Position numbers and translations under genes: made by a program. 64,000 nt of DNA from Cytophagales bacterium Alg240-R148 (lineage in GTDB: Bacteria > Bacteroidota > Bacteroidia > Cytophagales > Cyclobacteriaceae), in contig LS999832.1 in NCBI GenBank assembly GCA_900537185.1, forward strand, positions 276,860-340,859, read 5' to 3'. The notes beneath the pieces were generated by a model that was not told the origin of the DNA, searched no databases, and saw nothing but the letters and a program-made list of their open reading frames with translations. Positions 53,401 through 59,212 of this stretch are shown one piece after another; the stretch's first letter is position 1, and the number at the start of each line of letters is the position of its first letter.

Positions 53401-53506
53401 ATTGTCATTAACCACAAGAATAGAAGGTGGGTTGGAACCAATGGAAGAAAATGCCCACAAAGAACGCTGGCGGGCAATACTAGCTTTGGTACAAGAAGAA
53501 TATTAG
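47405..53506 (+). CDS. Giant DUF4157 (eCIS core) protein with C-terminal ubiquitin-specific protease (C19) domain
   Basis: 2033 residues, no signal peptide. Residues about 84-150 are a DUF4157 domain: LPDGLKSGIEQLSGYSMDDVKVHYNSD, then QAHAYAQGTDIHLGPG and HEAWH (139-143), a HExxH kept intact. A middle of some 1400 residues is mostly unnamed; about 780-840 (SGSTDRVLRGAMVLG, AHDHTFYEIMKAA) may be a segment shared with other DUF4157 proteins, and about 915-1000 looks like a beta-sandwich. The C-terminus is a USP fold: Cys box NTCYLATVMQ (Cys1599), a LPEELTVQVMRYDF strand, YELDGFNMHVG, His box GGHYTAY (His1835) and Asp1851 in FYTSDSTV. Predicted effector that cleaves ubiquitin or a ubiquitin-like protein in a eukaryotic cell. 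No secretion genes adjoin. Confidence 0.9.
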   Translation: MNIRQNKTEANKNQSVSFDAAPTHSGATTAQVLADNRPEAAEQKQVQLAVNNSKKNEHITQLKAKADKKSTQPSTYKIKQNNTGLPDGLKSGIEQLSGYSMDDVKVHYNSDAPAQLQAHAYAQGTDIHLGPGQTRHLPHEAWHVVQQKQGRVHPTKQMKGQVGVNDAAGLEQEADQMGAMAQQMAEDSSDKTTGLSENKKLKKGASGATVQRVPYALLNDAQKEVVDAHSNQLFEQGAARFEQHIGHMAASDSRSHHAANELVDRTALLIETLYFNTKQEADATLEKAYGKAFGIEGRKDITGGVGSNVEFIKEVMSGGSFREQMTLFYVSMAERQTLNKMILDYKVQVDKEIELFGNSGDIEERRYLDKMLELQGLGESMEVTGAGRKKKEGYVGEKRKKEFFKRAFKWVLLEIKLERNAHERGVPNANVKRSPEETILQKEQDEELAGVIVDTVNNGVLTGDEISNKDKQQRYRNSVELFFRIGMVIKNAQDPSDTTAKDQFNSIDAYKTKSIQEMDQKQARYDAGFGWLKVLIDPIFADFEEQVKETIQELAGQKDVDAEDLTNRIKLNIVEDVFDNDLGGSMFDQQSSKKMEDSFLNDLLRTKMESKVKNFENIAQGLKQENDNAEKGVASDNTAEQLAESRFHLESALFGPSLFWLKGGVEESRKGGARVMAPPSQQTSDTTPAMLEKDEHSRLSYRELAHTFYSPSEFQEALLDFKKRNSIGLDTTLNQEQTGELRSEMYEKNKNEKLPWKPGMKYWKLDVKSPLVEVANLLKVPVGAAVSGSTDRVLRGAMVLGLKDSQLEKVLLACLGWMIPAHDHTFYEIMKAAEPYVKTAPAKQPFQELVVDPNYAYGMGYLKAVKFFPSIKKEDLPQYYLSTEFKDTIADKMFPEQAEKDDTLKILSNKDGVIVYTGTPMQYSTREPEEAGVRYEWYWLRQETNEARGNFATAEKEFATTWDYQGIYKIYCLVYPLEGANKDLPVASLRYDQTVFKAESESQSGETESSEPGEVGAKAVFSELTGGTQVVPLKINYDIGDATIRCTLNAPDSLSVENTTFSDYQGTASQPKKNRSGSEISGMYNKIVRKDKDIRAIKAEAMWDALVKWGEEQKYDTTGSVNIDIYDSQTKVILKEYFFYIDRGLEKMDSEAILPAYRTQGGDFKSGIKSSVRLVNTREGGLDISGDAMVWVNFADKSRLVWWLNNRTDRSYSVAFQVKSKLLQDITGNMVEEHESNAKDTVTKQPINKGKAIISQDKATHQYAISKATTEHGEYANLDKLKAAALGQVIKLFQWKTFDLKDAGSRSLVPEGAGILATPFNEALKEAKELEIKIRLLEKAGAPIEDITPLRQQQKEKEAQGRKDWDRDYHFNLRKPGERNVSKEDRRTPGEIEESVLFEQRWKLIASIKKIIDPILGPVLAGPIIQLKLDLPQKEGEERVAEIKKRVGAAAGIKAAYIKVKAKAKETIDLENVLPGLPEQFKKDLFSLAANQNIQGYLMKNKFYTGLNKKDQDAVKAALFFTLKTKGFGDEAVEKPEEDATASTTPATKQKGQVTSVGSTSSKSSGKVKFDLSTLKADDFEYTATELATGGMANAVNTCYLATVMQLVAVSTSYANLFLQTDTDGMEAERAVVITLGRRIVQAIRSGERVEAESMRAFRQALIHNGWMFGSRDSEASQQDAAMMLRWLLEDFFKAGAGILETHSHQRPGFSAGESQRTERVIQLGGLQSAAVNAGRSLTSLLTEMYTQRQVEKENNGVDTLHDYRIAALPEELTVQVMRYDFSQVLQEYSIRKELIQIENELEFIGPLSPEVGQKYVYELDGFNMHVGLSPKGGHYTAYVKRGGNWFYTSDSTVRQVELAEVNEAKLKGYLYHYTKIRKEATIEVPTVMDHDAWEASRAIVDTAEQTTYKRMLSLVLNPQELFDYCCLLTTERNQFWVQKFNEYSSAYSTTQKEQGSAILKALQNAQLYWVLMPIAIMQNFNNDDNLRAIFGAMGEDKRLSLTTRIEGGLEPMEENAHKERWRAILALVQEEY

Positions 53507-53700
53507 GGCGGTTCCCTTAAAGATGGCGCAATAGCGCCAACACTCCATATTAATAATCTGTAATTTTAATCCAATTAACTCAAGAATAAAACCAACCGGG
53601 TATCGGTTTTGCGTTGTGGCGTTGGTATGTTTTATTTTTTTTAAGAGAGGCTGTAACAATTAGAAAGTGTCTTCGTCTCTCTTTAAAAAAACAGACATTT

Positions 53701-54735
53701 ATGAAGTTATTCAAACAAATCATTAAAATAGTTGGTGTATTGGCTTTAATTGCAGGCTTGTGCATAGGGTTCATAGTCGGTAAAAAAATGTACACTGCCT
53801 ATAGTGCAATGGAAAGTTTAACCCATACAGTTTTAGGTATTGAAATTGAACCCAGTGATTTGTTGCAATCAAAAGATTATTCTCCAGGTAAAATTCACTC
53901 CAAGCGACCCATCGACTTGGCCGAAATAACCCCACTTTGGGAGAAGATAACCGAGGAAGGTCAGCTCAAAGAACAATTTCAACATTTGGAGCAGTTAAAT
54001 TTTTATGTAATTACTTACAAAAGTGGTGCGCAATTGGTAAATGGAATTGTAATTGAACCAAAGGATAAAGGTGTTTTTCCGGTGGTTATTTTTAACAGGG
54101 GGGGCAACAAAGTAGTTGGCAAAGCGGCCAAAGCACAAACCCTTTTTGCCATGGTTTATACCACTACTCAATTGGCAGCCGAAGGGCATGTAATTGTTGG
54201 CAGTTGTTACAGAGAAAATGATGAATTTGGCGGAGAAGACTTACAGGACGTTTTGATTTTAACAGAAACAATTACAGAAATTGAAAAAGCCGATCCGCAA
54301 CGCATTGGTATGTTTGGTTGGTCAAGAGGAGGCATGATGACCTACCTTGCTTTAAAAGAATCCAAAAGGATAAAAACTGCAGTCGTGGGGAATGGTCCGT
54401 CGGATATGGTGCAATTAATTGAAGACAGACCAGAAATGGAGTCAAAAGTATGTGCCCAACTTATACCCAATTACGCATCCAATAAGGCAATTGAATTAGA
54501 AAAACGGTCGGTGATCCATTGGGCAGATCAGCTGAACAAAGAAAGTAGTTTGTTGATTCTTTCCGGTACAGAAGACCAACGGGTAAAAACACAACACGCC
54601 GATAAAATTGCAAAAAAGTTAACGGATATTAACTACGATTTTGAGCTAAGAAAATTTGAAACCAACCACAGTTTTAAAGGAAAAAAGGAAGAATTGAACA
54701 CTCTTTTAGTGGAATGGTTTCAAGAGCGCTTGTAA
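53701..54735 (+). CDS. Alpha/beta hydrolase, prolyl-oligopeptidase-like
   Basis: 344 residues from the ATG at 53701, which gives an N-terminal membrane or signal segment (IVGVLALIAGLCIGFIVG). Core: GVFPVVIFNRGG, nucleophile motif GMFGWSRGGMMTYLAL (GWSRGG), LILSGTEDQRVKTQHA with the acid, and NHSFKG with the catalytic His. The GxSRGG form recalls the DUF1100/POP-type family. Peptidase or esterase on the periplasmic side; substrate unknown. Confidence 0.88.
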   Translation: MKLFKQIIKIVGVLALIAGLCIGFIVGKKMYTAYSAMESLTHTVLGIEIEPSDLLQSKDYSPGKIHSKRPIDLAEITPLWEKITEEGQLKEQFQHLEQLNFYVITYKSGAQLVNGIVIEPKDKGVFPVVIFNRGGNKVVGKAAKAQTLFAMVYTTTQLAAEGHVIVGSCYRENDEFGGEDLQDVLILTETITEIEKADPQRIGMFGWSRGGMMTYLALKESKRIKTAVVGNGPSDMVQLIEDRPEMESKVCAQLIPNYASNKAIELEKRSVIHWADQLNKESSLLILSGTEDQRVKTQHADKIAKKLTDINYDFELRKFETNHSFKGKKEELNTLLVEWFQERL

Positions 54736-54853
54736 GCAGCAGGTGGAGTGCTTTAAAAATGGATGGTACAATTGGGTACCACTGTCATTTGCATTATTCT
54801 TTTGGTATATTGGTTCTGCCTTAGCACAAGGTAGAACCAAACTTCAAAAGAGG

Positions 54854-55564
54854 ATGCGATTATTGATACTTGTAGTAACCACAGCGGTTGTAGCAGCCAG
54901 CTGTCAAAAAAAACCAACAATAGTAGGCCTTTGGGTGGTCAAATCTGTAATGGTCGGAGCAGAAGAAATGACTCCGAATGCGCGGTGGACACGGTTCCAT
55001 GCAGACCATACCCAGGAGTCTGGCAATGGAATGTTCCAACATTCCTATGGGACCTGGTTTTTAGATTCGAAAGAAGGCAAGCTTTCCATAGAAAACACCA
55101 ACGGTCTTACTGACCCATATGAAGGGTTCAAAACAACAATTAAAGCAGACCACATGACTTGGGAAAGGATGGAAGATGGCGTGTTGGTGCAAGTAGAGTT
55201 GGAAAGGTCCAACCAATTGCCCCAAACCTATGGCGATCGTGTCCTAGGGTTATGGACCTTGGAAAAGGCGGCTGGCAAACATAATTTGTTACAAGCAACT
55301 CTCGATCCCAATCACTATCTTTTTCTTAGGTGGGACAGAAGGTTTGTGGTAGGAACAAACGAAGGAAGAGCTTATGGAGTATACAATGTGCACGGCCATA
55401 AACCTGAAGTAGAACTTATACCGTATAACAGCCAATTCCAAAGAGAATTTTGGACGGTAGACTACAATGGGGACAGCACCCTTGTGTTGCAATTAATAGA
55501 TTCGGACACTTTGGTGCGTAGAACGTATAAAAGAATTCTAGAGTTTCCTTCCCAGCCAAATTAA
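54854..55564 (+). CDS. Lipoprotein with two lipocalin-like domains
   Basis: 236 residues from the ATG at 54854, giving MRLLILVVTTAVVAASCQKK with a lipobox; the open GTG-start frame from 54743 would add a second hydrophobic segment and is less likely. The mature part holds two related halves: IVGLWVVKSVMVG...ARWTRFHADHTQESGNG and VLGLWTLEKAAG...LFLRWDRRFVVGTNEG, each GLW at the start of a beta-rich lipocalin-like unit. Ligand and role unknown. Confidence 0.8.
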   Translation: MRLLILVVTTAVVAASCQKKPTIVGLWVVKSVMVGAEEMTPNARWTRFHADHTQESGNGMFQHSYGTWFLDSKEGKLSIENTNGLTDPYEGFKTTIKADHMTWERMEDGVLVQVELERSNQLPQTYGDRVLGLWTLEKAAGKHNLLQATLDPNHYLFLRWDRRFVVGTNEGRAYGVYNVHGHKPEVELIPYNSQFQREFWTVDYNGDSTLVLQLIDSDTLVRRTYKRILEFPSQPN

Positions 55565-55598
55565 AATGGTAGTAAGGTTTCAGTTAAAAAGGTGTCTG

Positions 55599-55931
55599 TT
55601 AGGCAGAACGGGAGGCAGCAAAGTTACCCCATGCTGCAATAGACTGTATTAGTGGAACCAAAGTCTTTCCAAATTCTGTTAGAGAATATTCTACTTTTAA
55701 AGGCGGTTTGCTGGTATATACTTTCCTTAGGAGGATGCCATCTTCTTCTAAATTTTTTAATTGTAAACTCAAAGTACGCTCGGTAACCGACGGCATTAAT
55801 TTTCGAAGTGCGTTGTAGCGCAATGCCCCATCGGAAAGATGAAATAAGATGACTGTTTTCCATTTGCCACCAATTATACCCATGGTAAGACTTGCGCAGC
55901 ATGGGTATTCTTTTCCTTTGAACTTATACAT
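55599..55931 (-). CDS. HxlR-family transcriptional regulator
   Basis: 110 residues. A winged HTH of HxlR type: YPCCASLTMGIIGGKWKTVILFHLSDG, LRYNALRKLMPSVTERTLSLQLKNLEEDGILLRKVY, VEYSLTEFGKTLVPLIQSIAAW. The N-terminal Cys pair (PCCAS) is at the position where redox or electrophile-sensing HxlR proteins carry a sensory cysteine. It is divergent from the nitroreductase gene, with a large inverted repeat over both promoters, so it should repress that gene and itself. Confidence 0.93.
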   Translation of the reverse strand: MYKFKGKEYPCCASLTMGIIGGKWKTVILFHLSDGALRYNALRKLMPSVTERTLSLQLKNLEEDGILLRKVYTSKPPLKVEYSLTEFGKTLVPLIQSIAAWGNFAASRSA

Positions 55932-55979
55932 ATTAGAAGGTTTGTAAAATAAAAGTTAAACTATCCTTTTTGACCGTTA

Positions 55980-56031
55980 TTGCAAAGGTAAAATACTATA
56001 CTTAGTTTTGCAACTATATTAAGTATAGTAT
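55980..56031. promoter_or_regulatory. Interlocked divergent promoters with HxlR operator
   Basis: Plus promoter: TTG 55980-55982, 20-nt spacer, TAGTTTTG 56003-56010. Minus promoter (hxlR): TTG at 56013-56011, 20-nt spacer, TACCTTTG at 55990-55983. The two overlap completely. A 12-bp inverted repeat (ATACTATACTTA 55993-56004 / TAAGTATAGTAT 56020-56031) covers the plus -7 and its start site. Confidence 0.85.
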
Positions 56032-56052
56032 AAAACATTGAAACATAATCAC

Positions 56053-56652
56053 ATGAACTTCTTAGAGACAATGCAAAAGCGGTATACTACAAAAAAGTAC
56101 AACCCTTCCAAAAAAATTGCTTCCAACACCATACAAGAGTTAAAGGAGATTGTACACCTAAGCCCATCTTCCATAAACAGCCAACCTTGGAAATTCACCT
56201 TTGTATCGGACCAAGGTATAAAAAAACAACTTTCAGAAGTTTCATGGCTCAATACAGAAAGGGTTTCAGAAAGTGATACCATTGTGGTGTTCAGTGCCAT
56301 CAACAGTTCGAGCTTGTTTGAGCAACAAATTGAAAAGGAACTGCCACAAGGTGCTGTGGATTACTACAAGGAGTTCATTCAGCCACAGACAGAAGATCAA
56401 ATTGAAGCTTGGTTTGCCAGACAAGTTTACTTGGCTCTAGGCGTTTTTTTAAGTGCTTGTGCCACAATGGGCATTGATGCTACACCAATGGAAGGGATTG
56501 AACCTGAAAAATACAACGCGATACTCAAGCACAACAAATACACTACCTTGGTTGCGGTAGCCATTGGGTATAGAGATGAATCGGATTTTAACCAACCCGT
56601 TAAAAAACCAAAAAGCAGAAGAGATTTTAATACAGTAATTGAGACGATTTGA
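56053..56652 (+). CDS. Nitroreductase-family protein
   Basis: 199 residues from the ATG at 56053 (MNFLETMQKRYTTKKY); a TTG at 56038 also opens the frame. FMN-binding motifs are visible: RYTTKKYNPSKK, LSPSSINSQPWKF, and C-terminal GIEPEKYNAILK with VAIGYRD. Member of the NfsB/NAD(P)H nitroreductase family, using FMN and NAD(P)H to reduce nitro compounds or quinones. Divergent from hxlR and apparently under its control. Confidence 0.93.
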   Translation: MNFLETMQKRYTTKKYNPSKKIASNTIQELKEIVHLSPSSINSQPWKFTFVSDQGIKKQLSEVSWLNTERVSESDTIVVFSAINSSSLFEQQIEKELPQGAVDYYKEFIQPQTEDQIEAWFARQVYLALGVFLSACATMGIDATPMEGIEPEKYNAILKHNKYTTLVAVAIGYRDESDFNQPVKKPKSRRDFNTVIETI

Positions 56653-56928
56653 GGTGAGACGGGATATCAACTGGCTGTTGAAAGGTTGGTTGTTGCCCTT
56701 ATTTTTGGTGTTTCAAATACTTATAAAAGAAGGAATTGGTTACCGTTGGTAGATAAAAAGCATTTACCATTAATATAGGAAACAAGTGCAATAATTCAAT
56801 TAAAGGGTGTGGGGGTAAAGAACTTTTTAGCAGATGTTTTCCCAATGAACTAAGAAATTAATTCAGCAGCCTTTAAACTTTAACACGTTTTGATAATCTA
56901 ACAAAAAATAAACAATCAAAAAGAGCAA

Positions 56929-57705
56929 ATGATGAGTGTAAGAGAAATGAAAATTAAGGAATTGTTGGTGGTAGTGCTGCTGGTTTTTGTTGTGGTGAGC
57001 TGTTCTAAAGATAGTGATCCAATAACGCCAGAAGACGATGTTGTACCAGAAGTATATTCCAAAATTTATGGGACAACCAGTGAAATTAGCTTGGATGGAG
57101 AATTTGTCTTGATAAAAACCAATGGAACACCAGACCATAAAAGCGCTTACTATGCCAGTAACAATGCCTTGTATGAAGCTTACAATGGTACTACGTTTGG
57201 AGGAGGTAATTTTGCAAAGAACCCAAATGAAATTGCAGCGCAATCGTTAACGTTTAAAATTCCTTTGAACCCATCTGAAGCAACCAATAAGTCCGCTACT
57301 TCTCTAGGACCAATTGGTGTGGCTATTAATGGTGTAGCTTTGTACAACCAATATGCAGGACCAAATAACCAAGCATTAACTGGTGAGATTAATTCGTTCG
57401 ATCAGTATTATGGCCATCCAACCGGCACTTCTCAATACCACTACCATGTTGAACCAATTTACCTAACCACTGTAAAATCTTCAAAGTCTGGTTTGATGGG
57501 CTTCTTATTGGATGGGTTTCCAGTATACGGCCCAGAAGAAGAAGATGGATCTAAAATATCTAGTAGTGATTTGGATGCCTACCATGGCCATACCCATGTT
57601 ACCGCCGATTTTCCAAATGGAACGTACCATTACCATTTTACGTCCGATGCGCCCTATATGAATGGCAACGGTTATTTTGGCACACCAGGTACGGTAACCC
57701 AATAA
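56929..57705 (+). CDS. YHYH-domain lipoprotein
   Basis: 258 residues. A lipoprotein signal (LLVVVLLVFVVVSCSK); the ATG at 56947 is an alternative start. The C-terminal domain carries YYGHPTGTSQYHYHVEP and GHTHVTADFPNGTYHYHFT, the YHYH motif twice, characteristic of this family, whose role is unknown although its His clusters suggest metal binding. The MORN-type lipoprotein follows 1 nt later and SCO follows that: one operon. Confidence 0.9.
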   Translation: MMSVREMKIKELLVVVLLVFVVVSCSKDSDPITPEDDVVPEVYSKIYGTTSEISLDGEFVLIKTNGTPDHKSAYYASNNALYEAYNGTTFGGGNFAKNPNEIAAQSLTFKIPLNPSEATNKSATSLGPIGVAINGVALYNQYAGPNNQALTGEINSFDQYYGHPTGTSQYHYHVEPIYLTTVKSSKSGLMGFLLDGFPVYGPEEEDGSKISSSDLDAYHGHTHVTADFPNGTYHYHFTSDAPYMNGNGYFGTPGTVTQ

Positions 57706-57706
57706 A

Positions 57707-58303
57707 ATGAAATGTGCTCCTTTAATTTTTGCGGCCATGGCCCTTTTCTCATGCGGGAAGGGGGGTGGTAGCAATGCACCTACAGGTGTGGCGGCTGTGC
57801 CGGAAATTTTAGTTGCTTCAGAATCTAAAGATTTGAAGACAAGTAACAATACCTTGTATAAAAACAATGCTCTTTTTGAAGGAATGGTATACGAGCTTTT
57901 TCCAACAAGTACCGATACAGCATCTATTGAGTCCTATCTGCAAGGAAAGCTGCATGGTAGAACGAGCAAGTGGTATCCAAACGGACAGCTGAAAGAATCA
58001 AGAATGTATGCAAATGGAAGAAAACAAGGAAAGCAAGTGGCCTATTGGCAAAATGGCCTGAAAAGGTTTGAGTTTATGGCAGTGCAGGATGCTTACGAAG
58101 GAGAATTAAGAGAATGGAATGTAGCAGGCAACCTAATACACTTGGCTACTTTTGAAAACGGGCAAGAAGAGGGGACTCAAAAAATGTGGTACGACAATGG
58201 AAAAATAAGGGCCAACTATGTGATGGTCAAAGGAAGAAGGTATGGATTATTGGGAACGAAAAATTGTGAAAATGTATCGGATAGTATTTTTGTTGTTGAT
58301 TAG
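57707..58303 (+). CDS. MORN-repeat (YwqK-like) lipoprotein
   Basis: 198 residues, lipobox ALFSCGKG. Beta-hairpin repeats of the MORN/YwqK type run through the mature part: KLHGRTSKWYPNGQLKESRMYANGRKQG, KQVAYWQNGLKRFEF, EGELREWNVAGNLIHLATFENGQEEGTQKMWYDNGKIRANYV. The family is often annotated as an antitoxin of YwqJK type, but here it is an exported lipoprotein beside YHYH and SCO genes, so an antitoxin role is unlikely. Overlaps the SCO gene by 32 nt. Confidence 0.85.
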   Translation: MKCAPLIFAAMALFSCGKGGGSNAPTGVAAVPEILVASESKDLKTSNNTLYKNNALFEGMVYELFPTSTDTASIESYLQGKLHGRTSKWYPNGQLKESRMYANGRKQGKQVAYWQNGLKRFEFMAVQDAYEGELREWNVAGNLIHLATFENGQEEGTQKMWYDNGKIRANYVMVKGRRYGLLGTKNCENVSDSIFVVD

Positions 58304-58919
58304 TGCAACAGTATGGGCATGTTCTGAAAAAAAGGAAGAAACAATGCCTTTGCCTTTCTACAATGAACCTACGTTTACGCCAATGTTTTTAGAGAAGGAG
58401 GCTGAAATCGATCAAAAAATAACCCACCGAATTGGGGATTTCAGCTTTTTAAATCAAGACAGTGTAAAAATTGATCAAACAATAGTAGAAGGGAAAATCC
58501 ACGTGGCCAATTTTATTTTCACAATTTGTGGCAGTATTTGCCCTACCATGACCAACAACATGAAAACGGTAAGCGATAGTTTGCGTGGTGCCGATGGTGT
58601 CGTTTTATTATCTTATTCCGTTACTCCCTGGATCGATACCCCTGCAGTGTTAAAAAAATTCAAAGAAAATTATGCCATTGAAAATGACAATTGGCATTTT
58701 ATTACTGGATCTCAAAGTGCCATTTATACGTTGGCCAGGCAGTCTTATTTTGCGGAAGAAGACATTGGGTTTAGTAGAGATAGTTCGGAGTTTTTGCACA
58801 CCGAACATTTTATTTTGGTCGATCAATCTAAAAGAATTAGAGGGGTTTACAATGGAACCTTGGCTCTTGAAATGGGGCAGCTGGTGGTGGACATTAAGTC
58901 CTTGCAAGACCCAGAATAG
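58272..58919 (+). CDS. SCO1/SenC-family copper chaperone
   Basis: 215 residues from the ATG at 58272 (MYRIVFLLLISATVWACSEKK, lipoprotein). The thioredoxin-fold copper site is visible: FTICGSICPTM (Cys86-x3-Cys90) and the distal His in EFLHTEHFILVDQ. SCO proteins deliver copper to cytochrome oxidase CuA or act as thiol reductases. It is the third gene of the YHYH-MORN-SCO operon, in keeping with copper handling, and ends before a terminator at 58986-59025. Confidence 0.92.
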   Translation: MYRIVFLLLISATVWACSEKKEETMPLPFYNEPTFTPMFLEKEAEIDQKITHRIGDFSFLNQDSVKIDQTIVEGKIHVANFIFTICGSICPTMTNNMKTVSDSLRGADGVVLLSYSVTPWIDTPAVLKKFKENYAIENDNWHFITGSQSAIYTLARQSYFAEEDIGFSRDSSEFLHTEHFILVDQSKRIRGVYNGTLALEMGQLVVDIKSLQDPE

Positions 58920-58985
58920 GCTTTTACTACTGCTGTTGGTTTTTACCTCCATTACTTCCTTGTAATACTTTGAAACGAAAAGGAA

Positions 58986-59025
58986 CCCAATCTTATCCGC
59001 AATTGGAATAAGGTTGGGCTTTTTT
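58986..59025 (+). terminator. Rho-independent terminator after the YHYH-MORN-SCO operon
   Basis: Eleven-pair stem 58986-58996 with 59008-59018 (one U.G wobble), 11-nt loop, six T after the GC pair (59020-59025). Confidence 0.85.
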
Positions 59026-59212
59026 ATGCATACAAATATTTGATGCAACTGGTATAATACGAAGAGAAATCGGTAAGGTATATATTGATTTACGTATAAT
59101 GTGTTATACTTTTTATTGATAAATTGCAATTGATATTGGTTCTACAGTATATTCACTAACCTGTTGGTTAATAGTGGTTTGTTATAAAAAAAAATAACTG
59201 CAAAGAATTAAT

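Noticed and set aside
53521..53545. GC-rich hairpin GGCGC-AATA-GCGCC after the giant gene as a terminator
   Set aside because: The stem is only 5-6 bp and no T tract follows, so it is not convincing.
54743..54853. GTG-started extension of the lipocalin-like lipoprotein
   Set aside because: It would put a second hydrophobic segment before a lipoprotein signal that starts well at 54854.
57707..58303. MORN-repeat gene as antitoxin of a YwqJ toxin pair
   Set aside because: The protein has a lipoprotein signal and no toxin gene adjoins; the neighbours are YHYH and SCO genes.
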